A stretch of DNA of 47,207 nt from JBIOJM01 sp044450785 (GTDB lineage Bacteria; Planctomycetota; Planctomycetia; Isosphaerales; Isosphaeraceae): the NCBI GenBank assembly GCA_044450785.1, contig JBIOJM010000031.1, positions 1-47,207 on the forward strand, written 5' to 3'. Numbering within the stretch: the first letter of the stretch is position 1; the number at the start of each line of letters is the position of its first letter. Made by a program: the position numbers and the translations under genes. The notes under the pieces are model-generated. The model ran no database searches. It was not told the origin of the DNA and worked only from the letters and a program-made list of their open reading frames with translations. Shown here in pieces: positions 1 to 7,853 of the stretch.

Positions 1-144
1 CTCTTTGGGGTCATAAGGTCTATGATGTCCCCAATGGAAAACGGCCCTCCCCTACGGGTCGGTGATCTCATCGAGCCTCAGGAGCTGGTGGACGTCTGGG
101 CGTTCGACTCGTGGTTATGTAACATCGACAGAGAACTTGGATGA
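1..144 (+). pseudogene. HipA-like kinase, C-terminal-side fragment (5' end outside window)
   Basis: Frame 1 is open from the first base to a TGA at 142-144. It reads a coding-like stretch that includes LVDVWAFDSWLCNIDREL. This looks like the metal-binding/catalytic region of HipA-like (HipA_2 type) kinase domains, where an aspartate precedes a 'W.x.N.DR' segment. Homology stops at about base 138, where a helicase fragment begins in frame 3, so the gene was cut and joined to unrelated DNA. The start lies outside the window. The family call rests on one short motif and is tentative; that it is coding debris is more certain than its name. Confidence 0.35.
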
Positions 145-1431
145 CATCCAGGGAGGACGAGTTCGGGGCGGACGCCCCCGAGCTCGGCCGGAGCGCCGTC
201 GATCTCGCCGAGTTTCAGGAGGACTCGGTCAAGAAGGCCCGCCGCATCCTCGTCATCCTGATCGACGAGAGCCACAACTTTCGCAATGACAAGGCGAACC
301 GCTACCTGGCACTCGACACGATCATTCAGCTCAAGGGGGGCCGGGGTCGGGACGGGGACCGGAAGAAGATCATTCTGCTTTCCGCCACGCCGATCAACAA
401 CGACATCCTCGACCTCGCCAGCCAGATCCGCCTGTTCACGCAGAGCCAACCGGACTACTTCCGGGAGGCCGGGATCGGCGACTTGAACGCCTATTTCAAG
501 CGAGCGCGAAGACAGGTGAACCAACAGGGGGCGGCAGCCGGGATCGTCCTCTTCAACCTCCTCGAAGAGATCATTGTTCGGAACACCCGGCCGTACATCC
601 GCGCCGCCTATCCGAACGCCACGATCAGGGGGAAGCCGGTCCTCTTCTCCGAACGCAAGCTGCACAGCGTCTCCTACAGCCTTGGCTCGACCTATGGTGG
701 GCTCTAACCTTCGGCGACTTCGCCACGATGTCGAGGCCGATGTCAAGATGCTCCGCGAACTGCACGACCGAACCAATGAGATCGGCGAGAAGGACGGCAA
801 GCTGGCACGGCTCAAGGAGCTGTTGTCGGGAGACCTGAAGGGTAAGAAAGTCCTGATCTTCAGTTCCTTCAAGGACACCACACGCTACCTCCACCGGAAG
901 CTGGTGGAACGCCTCACGACCCGCATCTCGACCATCGACGACCTGGGCCTGCTCGATTCCAGCGTCCTCGGCGAAGTCGTCCACCCTCGGACGTTCAACA
1001 CCCTCCGCCGCATCCTGGAGGGTGATAACACCGTTCTGGACGAAGAGGAGGAGCGGGCGGAACTGGCCGGTCCCGAGAAGCTTCTGAGAGACCTGAAGGA
1101 CATGCTCAACCGGGACGGTGCCGATCAGATGATCGACCTCCCGAACGGCATCCACTCCGGTCTTCGTCGGGAAAAGTGCCACGGGATGTTCTTCTACTTC
1201 CAGGCTCCCCGCGCCGACGGGATTGGGCGACGACACTTCTGGCGTTACGTCGATGCGAAGACCCATGAGATATTGGAGAACCGTTTCGAAATCGCCGACC
1301 GAATCGCTTGCCAGCCCGATGAGCCCAGGTACGTCGCTCACCTTTTCAGACACCGTTTGAGACATTGGCCTGCGCCCCCAGTGCACCGTGACTTATATCC
1401 GCTCGAGGATGTCTCACTCATAGCCGCGTGA
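141..1431 (+). pseudogene. SNF2/DEAD-type helicase remnant with deletions and a frame change
   Basis: Frame 3 (141-707) carries helicase motif II as LIDESHNFRND and motif III as LLSATPINND. It stops right after 'GSTYGGL', where SNF2-related helicases normally continue. From about 700 the reading passes to frame 1, which holds the start of the helicase C-terminal domain (KGKKVLIFSSFKDTTRYL, about 838-890). It then jumps at about 905-915 to a far C-terminal segment (VLGEVVHPRTFNT ... GIHSGL ... FFYFQAP ... HFWRYVD) and loses homology after about 1330. The middle of the nucleotide-binding C-terminal domain is missing. A functional protein is not possible. Such helicases are often defence-associated, but nothing here shows which system it came from. 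Confidence 0.75.
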
Positions 1432-1563
1432 GGTATAACTATGGTGGGATTGGTGGTCGAAAGCGGTCACCGATGGCGGCGGTGCTGTCCGAAGGCGACG
1501 GCCGGCGGCCGGCCCGGCCGATCCGGCGGTCGCGGCCCCGCGTGCTGATCCGCGAGGTGAACG

Positions 1564-3069
1564 ATGGTGGAGCGGGTGCTTGTTCTGGGCGGGGGGACCG
1601 CGGGGTTGCTCACCGCCATCGCCCTCAAGACGAAGATACCGCGGCTTCGAGTCACGCTCTTGCGGTCCGATGACCCGGGCACGATTGGGGTTGGCGAGGG
1701 GACGACGCCCCAATTCCGGGAGCTGGTGCACCGATACCTCGGGATCGGACTGCCGGAATTCTACCTCGGGGTGGCACCGACGCCAAAGCTCGGCACCCGG
1801 TTCGTGTGGGGACCGAGGGCCGCATTCAACTTGCCGTTCGGATCCCACGTGCTTCGCCGGCCCGAGGGTCTGGCGCGGCCGTTGGGGTTTTATTGCGATG
1901 AGGACATGGACGACTTGTGCCCGTCCTCCTCGCTGATGTCGGCCTGCCGCGCCTTTCCCGTCGCCGACAACGGATCCTTGGTGATCGTGGAGGACATGGC
2001 CTATCACCTCGACAACGAGCGGCTCGTCGCCTTCCTGGAGTTGCACGCGACGAAGCTGGGGATCGAGCGCCTCGACGAGACGATCCGGGACGTGAAGCGC
2101 GGCGAGCAGGGCGTGAACGGCCTGGTCGCCGCCTCAGGGGTGAGGTTTGAGGCGGACCTCTATGTGGACAGCTCGGGGTCCCGCTCGCTGCTGCTGGGCC
2201 AGACGTTGGGTGAGCCGCTGGCAGGCTACCAGGCGTCGCTCTTCTGCGACCGGGCCGTGGTCGGTACCCGGGAGCGCGTCCCCCACGAGCCGATCCGCCC
2301 GTACACGACCGTGGAAACCATGAACGCGGGGTGGTGCTGGCAGGTCGAGCATGAAGAGCGAGTGACGCGAGGTTACGTCTTCGCGTCGGACTTCCTCACT
2401 GACGACGAGGCCGAACACGAATTCCGGGCGAAAGACCCGCGCGTGCAAGCCACCAGCCTGGTGAAATTCGTCTCGGGCCGGCGCCGGAACGCTTGGGTCC
2501 AGAACGTGGTGGGGGTCGGCGACGCATCGGGCTTCGTCGAGCCGTTGGCGGCGACCTCGCTGCATGTGATCAGTCACGACGCGTGGCGGCTCACGGAGAT
2601 CTTGCTCGACGCCAAGCTGAACCCGGGCCCAGCGGCGCGCGTGTACAACGTGAAGTTCACGGCGAGCTGGGACGCGATCCGCGACTTCCTCGCCTTGCAT
2701 TACCGCTTCAATACGCGGCTGGATACACCGTTCTGGCGGGCCTGCCGGGCGGATGTGGACCTGTGCGGGGCTTCCGAGCTGGTGTCGTACTACCAGGAGG
2801 AAGGGCCGAACGAGTGGGGCCCGAATATCCTCCCCCCGACGCATTCGTCGCTCGGGTTTACGGCCGACGCCTGTTTCACCCTGCTCCTGGGACAGCGGGT
2901 GCCGTATCGGAAGCCTTACGAGCCGTCGGACGACGAGCTGCGAGAATTGGCAACGATCCGGCTGGAGAACCGGGCGCTGGCGCTGAATGCGTTCGAGCCG
3001 GGCCGGGCGCTGAAAGTGATGCGCGATCCGCGGATCGTCATGAGCGACGGGCCCGCGCCGGACGGCTGA
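1564..3069 (+). CDS. Flavin-dependent halogenase, tryptophan-halogenase family (PF04820 type)
   Basis: 501 residues, the usual length for tryptophan-type FAD halogenases. The N-terminal dinucleotide-binding motif is VLGGGTAGLL (residues 7-16), followed by IGVGEGTTP (41-49). K75 in PTPKLGTRF matches the family's catalytic lysine region, and GDASGFVEPLAAT (319-331) matches the conserved C-terminal flavin/chloride region with E326. The signature WxWxIP is altered to W257-C-W259-Q-V-E. The family uses reduced FAD, chloride or bromide and oxygen to halogenate an indole or other aromatic ring; a flavin reductase partner is needed and is not seen here. The start is supported by GAGGTG five bases upstream of ATG. 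The stop codon lies inside the first copy of a 61-bp tandem repeat. The gene converges on the minus-strand enzyme cluster. The substrate cannot be told from sequence. Confidence 0.88.
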   Translation: MVERVLVLGGGTAGLLTAIALKTKIPRLRVTLLRSDDPGTIGVGEGTTPQFRELVHRYLGIGLPEFYLGVAPTPKLGTRFVWGPRAAFNLPFGSHVLRRPEGLARPLGFYCDEDMDDLCPSSSLMSACRAFPVADNGSLVIVEDMAYHLDNERLVAFLELHATKLGIERLDETIRDVKRGEQGVNGLVAASGVRFEADLYVDSSGSRSLLLGQTLGEPLAGYQASLFCDRAVVGTRERVPHEPIRPYTTVETMNAGWCWQVEHEERVTRGYVFASDFLTDDEAEHEFRAKDPRVQATSLVKFVSGRRRNAWVQNVVGVGDASGFVEPLAATSLHVISHDAWRLTEILLDAKLNPGPAARVYNVKFTASWDAIRDFLALHYRFNTRLDTPFWRACRADVDLCGASELVSYYQEEGPNEWGPNILPPTHSSLGFTADACFTLLLGQRVPYRKPYEPSDDELRELATIRLENRALALNAFEPGRALKVMRDPRIVMSDGPAPDG

Positions 3070-3276
3070 CCCGTGGGCGCGTGGATGAGACGGACCCGAC
3101 CGGCGGCTAGCGCCCTGCCGCTCAGGCTGACCCGTGGGCGCGTGGATGAGACGGACCCGACCGGCGGCTAGCGCCCTGCCGCTCAGGCTGACCCGTGGGC
3201 GCGTGGATGAGACGGACCCGACCGACGGCTAGCGCCCTGCCGCTCAGGCTGACCCGTTGGCGCGTGGATGAGACGG
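3065..3276. repeat. 61-bp direct tandem repeat, three copies plus a partial fourth
   Basis: Copies begin near 3065, 3126, 3187 and 3248 with an exact 61-bp period. Copies 1 and 2 appear identical, copy 3 differs at one visible base (ACCGACGG for ACCGGCGG), and the fourth breaks off after GATGAGACGG. Each unit contains GGCGGCTAGCGCCCTGCCG, a partly self-complementary GC-rich segment. The first copy includes the halogenase stop codon (3067-3069). The array fills the space between two convergent genes, so a transcription-termination or recombination role is possible but unproven. There are no unique spacers, so it is not a CRISPR array. Confidence 0.95.
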
Positions 3277-3299
3277 CGACCAGGGCCGTCCCCTTCTCC

Positions 3300-4625
3300 C
3301 TACCTGGGCGGGGGAAAGACCCAGAAGAACTCGCCGGTCCGGCCGTGCTCGGCGGCTGCCCGTTTTGTCAGGTGCTCTTGCTCGACCTGGAGGTCCGCCT
3401 CGGACCAGCCGAGGCAGGACCGCATCTTCAGCGTCCGGGTGTCGAAGTCCATGCGGTAGTGGGCGGGCGCCCGCACCATCAGGGCCGAGGGAAGGACCAC
3501 ACAGTGGTACACTCGCAGGGCGCACCGGAGCGACCGCGCGCGCTCAAAGGTCGCGCGAAACGTCCGGGGATTGTCGCCCGGCAGGCCCATGATGATTTCA
3601 ATCGCCACAGGCGCGATCGCCGTCAACCGCTGAAGGTTCTCCTCGAAGCGTGCCTCGTCGTAGGACCGCTCGACATGGGACAGGACATCCTTGTCGAAGG
3701 ACTGCAAGCCCACCCCGACGTAGGGGGCGCCCACGCCGGCGAGGAAGTCGAGGTGGTCCTGCGTCACCTTCGCCGGGTACACCTCACAGATCAACTGGCG
3801 TGAGGCGAGGAAGCCGGTCCGGTCGGCGGCCTGACGCAGGTTGCGGAACGCGTGCGGGTTGAGGTTGAGTCCGGCGTCGACCAGGATCGCGCCCTGGACG
3901 CGGTGGTCGCCCATCGCGGCGAACTCGGCCGACAAGTTGTCCACGTCCAGGACACGCCGTGGTGATTCGAGCGTACCCCACTCGCAGAACGTGCAGGTGA
4001 AAGGACAACCGCGGTAGGTCTGGAGCACGCCGAGACCCCCGTTCGGCACCAGCTTCAGGCGATAAGGCGACGCCAGCTCGTTCAGGTCGGCCAAAGGCCG
4101 TGCGGGGGTCTCGGTCCACCCGTCACTCGACGGGAGAGCGAGTCCCGGCACGCTCATCAGGGTCGCCGTGCTCCGGTCGCGCAGGCCGACGATCTCGAGG
4201 AACGTCCGCTCCCCCTCGTTGATCACCAGGGCATCGACGACCTCCTTGGCCCGTTGATACGGCTCGAGGTTGAACATGCTCGGCCGCGCCGACGGCCCCC
4301 CGAAGACGATCAGCCGGCCGGCGTCGGCCACCTTGAGGTGGGTCGCGACCTCGACGAAGAAGGGGAACGACCAGAGGTAGGCGGAGAACCCGACCACGTC
4401 CGGGTCGAACGCCAGGACGTGCGCCACCAGCTTGTCGACGGAGGCGGCGAGCAGGTCGTAGGCCCGAACCTCCAGTCCGTCGAGCCCGGAGGCTCGGAGC
4501 GTGGCCTCGACCATGCGCATCCCGTGGTTCGAGATGAACTGAGGCATCGCGGGGTCGCGAAGCGGGTAGCAAGCGATCAAGGCCACCCGGCGGCCACTTC
4601 GTCTTGTTTCTGGTCCGACCGTCAT
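3300..4625 (-). CDS. B12-binding-domain radical SAM protein (paralogue 1)
   Basis: 441 residues. The N-terminal half (about 12-150) has a Rossmann-like cobalamin-binding-domain layout with DVVGFSAYLWSF and IVFGGPSAR; the DxHxxG histidine motif of base-off cobalamin proteins is absent. The radical SAM core begins with RGCPFTCTFCEWG, giving C207-x3-C211-x2-C214 for the 4Fe-4S cluster. Later blocks VGVGLQSFD and IIMGLPGDN are typical of the SAM barrel. Family members catalyse radical methylations or other C-H chemistry, often on natural products. It is the last gene of the minus-strand cluster, 58 bases downstream of a paralogue sharing the unusual CEWG block. The start lacks a clear ribosome-binding site. 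The substrate is unknown. Confidence 0.85.
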   Translation of the reverse strand: MTVGPETRRSGRRVALIACYPLRDPAMPQFISNHGMRMVEATLRASGLDGLEVRAYDLLAASVDKLVAHVLAFDPDVVGFSAYLWSFPFFVEVATHLKVADAGRLIVFGGPSARPSMFNLEPYQRAKEVVDALVINEGERTFLEIVGLRDRSTATLMSVPGLALPSSDGWTETPARPLADLNELASPYRLKLVPNGGLGVLQTYRGCPFTCTFCEWGTLESPRRVLDVDNLSAEFAAMGDHRVQGAILVDAGLNLNPHAFRNLRQAADRTGFLASRQLICEVYPAKVTQDHLDFLAGVGAPYVGVGLQSFDKDVLSHVERSYDEARFEENLQRLTAIAPVAIEIIMGLPGDNPRTFRATFERARSLRCALRVYHCVVLPSALMVRAPAHYRMDFDTRTLKMRSCLGWSEADLQVEQEHLTKRAAAEHGRTGEFFWVFPPPR

Positions 4626-4683
4626 GAGCGTTTCGCCCCGATCGTAAGCATTGAACGGTCTGTGCCAACGGCCTCGCGCCGCT

Positions 4684-6012
4684 TCAGGACCGGGGAGGCA
4701 AGAACCACCAGAAGCTTCCCGCCCCGCCGCCGGTAGCCAGCGCCTCGCGAGTGAGATCGTCCCGCACCTCCTGGATGTCCTCCGCCGTCCAGCCCAGGCA
4801 CGAGATCATGTTCAAGTTCAGCGGGTCGAACCGCATGTCCCACTCGGGCCGGCCGCGGGTCATGAGCGCATCGGGGAGCACGAGGCAGTGGTAAGCGCGG
4901 ACCCTCACCGAGAACGAGCGGGCGTATTCGAGGGTGCGCCGGAACCCTTCCGGACTGTCCCCGGGGAGCCCGAAGATGATCTGGAGCTCCACGTTCGAGA
5001 GCTTGGCCAGTTTGGGAACGTTCGCCTCGAATCGGTTGCGATCAAACGGGCGCTGGTGGGCCTTGAGCACCTCGGGATCGAGCGACTGCAAGCCGACGCC
5101 GAGCCAGGTGGGCCCAATCGCGCCAAGGAACTCGAGGTGCTCGTCCCGCACCAGCGTCGGATAGATCTCGCACCAAAATTCGGTGGACTTGAGGAACCCG
5201 ACCCTGGCCTCGGCCTCGCACAGGTTGCGGAACCCCCGGGCGTTGAGGTTCAGTCCGGCGTCGAGCAGGAAGACGGCCGGCACTCTCAGGCCTGCGAACG
5301 CTTCGAGCTCGCGGACCAGGTATTCCGTCGAAAAGACGGCCTTGGATCCGTCGGTGGCCCCCCACTCGCAGAACGCGCATGACAGGGGGCAGCCTCGAAA
5401 CGTTTCCAGGTAGGCCACCCCTTCGGCGGGCATGAGCCCAAGTTGAAACGGCGAGGAGATCGCGTCGAGCTGCAGGAGCGGCGGACGGGGGCCGGTCCGG
5501 GCCCATCCGGAGGGAGCCGGCAGGTCGAGCCCCCGCACCGACTCCAGCCCGGATCGCGATAGCTCCGGCAAGCGCGCGATCTCCCGGAACGTGAACTCCC
5601 CGTCCGATGACACGAGAGCGTCCATATACGTGTGGGGCTCGGCGAACGGAGGGAGCTCAAAGAGCGCCGACCGGGCGGACGGACCGCCGAAGACGATGGT
5701 ACAGCTCGGCAGGCGCCGCTTGATCTGCCGGGCGACTTCGACCATGCAGGGGGTCGACCAGACGTAGATCGAAAAGCCGATCAGGTCGGGTTCGATCCGC
5801 GCGATCGCCTCCACGTAGGCCCGCACATCCGACCGCCCGAAGTCGACCAAGGTGACGCGCGCGCCCTCGAGTTCGGGGTCGTCGGCGACCGCGGCGAGGA
5901 TCCGCCGGATCCCATAGCTGGGGAGCCGCACATCGGCGAGTTCGTTGCTATCGGTCACCGGGGTCATGCAGACCAGGGCGATGCGTCTCGTGCACTTGGC
6001 CATGGTTCTCAT
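4684..6012 (-). CDS. B12-binding-domain radical SAM protein (paralogue 2)
   Basis: 442 residues, collinear with the neighbouring paralogue: DLIGFSIYVWSTP and IVFGGPSAR in the N-terminal cobalamin-type domain, then RGCPLSCAFCEWG with C208-x3-C212-x2-C215, then GVGLQSLD and IIFGLPGDSP. Both proteins end in a similar aromatic/proline tail (FWWFLPPRS here, FFWVFPPPR in the other). The ATG at 6012 overlaps the stop of the upstream methyltransferase as ATGA, indicating translational coupling; a second ATG three codons in is possible. The expected chemistry is 5'-deoxyadenosyl-radical-based, perhaps methylation. Two diverged copies side by side suggest two successive or different positions on one substrate, which is inference. 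Confidence 0.85.
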   Translation of the reverse strand: MRTMAKCTRRIALVCMTPVTDSNELADVRLPSYGIRRILAAVADDPELEGARVTLVDFGRSDVRAYVEAIARIEPDLIGFSIYVWSTPCMVEVARQIKRRLPSCTIVFGGPSARSALFELPPFAEPHTYMDALVSSDGEFTFREIARLPELSRSGLESVRGLDLPAPSGWARTGPRPPLLQLDAISSPFQLGLMPAEGVAYLETFRGCPLSCAFCEWGATDGSKAVFSTEYLVRELEAFAGLRVPAVFLLDAGLNLNARGFRNLCEAEARVGFLKSTEFWCEIYPTLVRDEHLEFLGAIGPTWLGVGLQSLDPEVLKAHQRPFDRNRFEANVPKLAKLSNVELQIIFGLPGDSPEGFRRTLEYARSFSVRVRAYHCLVLPDALMTRGRPEWDMRFDPLNLNMISCLGWTAEDIQEVRDDLTREALATGGGAGSFWWFLPPRS

Positions 6013-6842
6013 CGGTCAGGGGGTTTGTCGAATCGCATGTAGACACACCGGAGGTGGCCGTGCTCGTGCAGCCACTTCAACATCAGGGCGGCGCGGAGCG
6101 TCGGCTCGCCCGGATCGCGCCCGTCGCCGAGGTGGGCCGGAACGGTGAAGCGGTGGCTCGGCCGGGTCTGTGCCGTCGCGTCGAGGAACCGGGTGCACGT
6201 CAGGCCCGCCGCGCCGCCGAGCGCGCGGCCATCGACCTCTTCTCCCCAAGGCTCGGGCCAGGGGCCGTACCCGTCGCGGAGCATGGCCTCGATGCAGAAC
6301 CCCGGCAAGTCCGCGCGGGTCGCCGAGCGGTCGAGATCCAGATCGGAGATGACGAGCACACCTCCGGGGCGGAGCACGCGTGCCGCCTCGCGGAAGAACA
6401 CGCGGCGGGACGCGAAGTGGAACATCGCCTCGATGCACAAGACACGGTCGAAAGTCGCGTCGGCAAAAGGGAGGTCGCAGGCGTCGGCCTCGATCCATTC
6501 GAACACGTTGCCCTCCCTCGGCCCGAGTTGCCGGCAGATGGCCAGTTGCCGGGGGTCGATGTTGACCCCCACCAGCCTCACGTTCCGGAACCGGCGGTCG
6601 ACCTTCTGCAAGGACCCACCGAAGCCGCAACCGACGTCGAGGACCGACTGCCCGTCCTGGAAATCGGCCATGCCGAGCAGGACCTCGTCCAGCCGGTCCT
6701 GGGCTCGCGCGAACTCGTCCGGCCCCGAAGTCACGCCCCCGGACGGCTGGTCCCAGTGCCCGAGATGGACGGAGCGGCCAACCAGGCCGCGCTCGAAGCC
6801 GTCGATCAGGAAATCAAAATACGCCGGCACCGTACGCTTCAT
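6009..6842 (-). CDS. Class I SAM-dependent methyltransferase (Methyltransf_11/25 type)
   Basis: 277 residues from ATG at 6842-6840. Motif I is VLDVGCGFGGS (67-77), followed by the acidic loop region VGVNIDPRQL, an EADACDLPFADATFDRVLC block and ARVLRPGGVLVISD, the standard order of a small-molecule class I methyltransferase. The N-terminus (YFDFLIDGFERG ... HLGHW) resembles the sterol/tocopherol/rebeccamycin-type O- or C-methyltransferase entry region. I chose this start because the upstream oxygenase stops at 6845, two bases earlier, and GGTGAGG precedes it; the reading frame is open further upstream, but that part lies inside the oxygenase gene in another frame. It overlaps the downstream radical SAM gene by four bases. 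The methyl acceptor is unknown. Confidence 0.85.
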   Translation of the reverse strand: MKRTVPAYFDFLIDGFERGLVGRSVHLGHWDQPSGGVTSGPDEFARAQDRLDEVLLGMADFQDGQSVLDVGCGFGGSLQKVDRRFRNVRLVGVNIDPRQLAICRQLGPREGNVFEWIEADACDLPFADATFDRVLCIEAMFHFASRRVFFREAARVLRPGGVLVISDLDLDRSATRADLPGFCIEAMLRDGYGPWPEPWGEEVDGRALGGAAGLTCTRFLDATAQTRPSHRFTVPAHLGDGRDPGEPTLRAALMLKWLHEHGHLRCVYMRFDKPPDR

Positions 6843-6844
6843 CC

Positions 6845-7705
6845 TCACCCCCAGCAGTACATCGCGTCGCGGTCTCGGTTCAGGGCCATGAAGCTGCACG
6901 CGGTCCAGCGCTTCCGGGGGCCCGCGACCGGAGAGACCTGGTGCAGGTAGCGGCCGGAGTCGAGGATGATCAAGGACCCGGGCGGGATGCGGAAGCTGAC
7001 CGCGTCCAGCTCTTCCCGTTTGGGTCGAGCGCGGGCTCCGGCGCCGGTCATCGGAGGCTCCGTCAGCGGCTCGGGTCGATAGTCGTACACCTCCAGCGCC
7101 CCGCCGGCTTCGGGCAAGGTCAAGGCCAGCACGAAGGAAAGCATGGGGAGCTCGACCAGAGTGCGAAGATGCCGGAACGAAGGACGGATGGCTTGCTCGT
7201 TGTCGCAGTGGGGAGGGATGTACCCACCTTCGAGGTGGGCGCGCAGGGTTGTGAACATGTACCGCGAGCCGGGCTCGGGACCGGGCGCCGCCACGAACGG
7301 CCGGCCGTGGTCCAGTTGCGCCAGAATCCCCGCGACGTGGTCGGTGATCCCCATCGCGGGTGGGAACAGGCAGCGCAAGTGCTCGTGAAACTCGGCGGCC
7401 TCCCGGAAGTAATCGCGCAGGTCGGAGGGCGCGAGGTTGAGGTTCCGGCCGAAGAACCAACTCCGAAACTCCTGGGGAAACCACGTCTTCAAGAAAGGAG
7501 GGTCGTGGCGCTCGAGGCGGTCGACCACCTCGCCCAGGACATCGGGGCCGTAGACGTGGTGGACCAGCACGCCGTGGAGCTCGCCCCGTCGGAGATGATC
7601 GCAGGCGCCCGGATGACGGGCCGCCTCGGTGACGTCGATCTCCAGCAGGCCGAAGAACGTACCGACCGTTCGAGCACCAGGATAGGACGGCTTCTCGCTC
7701 GACAT
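6845..7705 (-). CDS. 2-oxoglutarate/Fe(II)-dependent oxygenase
   Basis: 286 residues from ATG at 7705-7703. The iron triad can be read as H166-x-D168 in YIPPHCDNEQ and H255 in DSGRYLHQVSPV; R264 or R266 after it would bind 2-oxoglutarate. The expected jelly-roll segments are present (RAHLEGGYIPPHCD, FVLALTLPEAGGALEVYDY, PPGSLIILDSG). The usual reaction is hydroxylation, or occasionally halogenation or desaturation; the intact HxD argues for hydroxylation. The 5' end is duplicated: an upstream ATG (7801-7799) also opens a copy of MSxEKPSYP and would add 32 residues encoded by a low-complexity tract. I prefer the inner start. It is followed by the methyltransferase with a two-base gap. Confidence 0.82.
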   Translation of the reverse strand: MSSEKPSYPGARTVGTFFGLLEIDVTEAARHPGACDHLRRGELHGVLVHHVYGPDVLGEVVDRLERHDPPFLKTWFPQEFRSWFFGRNLNLAPSDLRDYFREAAEFHEHLRCLFPPAMGITDHVAGILAQLDHGRPFVAAPGPEPGSRYMFTTLRAHLEGGYIPPHCDNEQAIRPSFRHLRTLVELPMLSFVLALTLPEAGGALEVYDYRPEPLTEPPMTGAGARARPKREELDAVSFRIPPGSLIILDSGRYLHQVSPVAGPRKRWTACSFMALNRDRDAMYCWG

Positions 7706-7802
7706 GATGACTCGACCCCCTTCGTCCTTGGTCCTTCGTCCTTGGTCCTTAGTCCTTGGTCCTTGGTCCTTAGTCGGATAGGACGGCTTCTCGTTCGACA
7801 TG
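7680..7802. repeat. Duplicated gene start flanking a low-complexity heptad-like tract
   Basis: The 27-base stretch at 7680-7706 recurs at 7776-7802 with one substitution, a 96-bp period; the similarity continues a few bases further after a two-base insertion. Both copies encode the first nine codons of the oxygenase (MSSEKPSYP or MSNEKPSYP) on the minus strand. Between them, 7721-7775 is built from iterated GTCCTTNG units (read as CNAAGGAC on the other strand). The tract stays in frame with the gene, so either copy could serve as the start. Confidence 0.9.
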
Positions 7803-7853
7803 TGATGACTCGACGTCCGGACCTGGGCTCTGGCGTGGATCGCACACGTTGGG

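Noticed and set aside
78..881. Minus-strand 267-codon frame over the helicase remnant
   Set aside because: No recognisable motif; the opposite strand shows helicase motifs II and III.
3065..3276. Possible CRISPR array
   Set aside because: The 61-bp units are directly abutting with no unique spacers, and no cas gene is near.
6843..7484. Upstream extension of the class I methyltransferase frame
   Set aside because: The added 214 codons overlap the 2OG oxygenase in another frame and read as low-quality Arg/Pro-rich sequence; the oxygenase motifs there are unmistakable.
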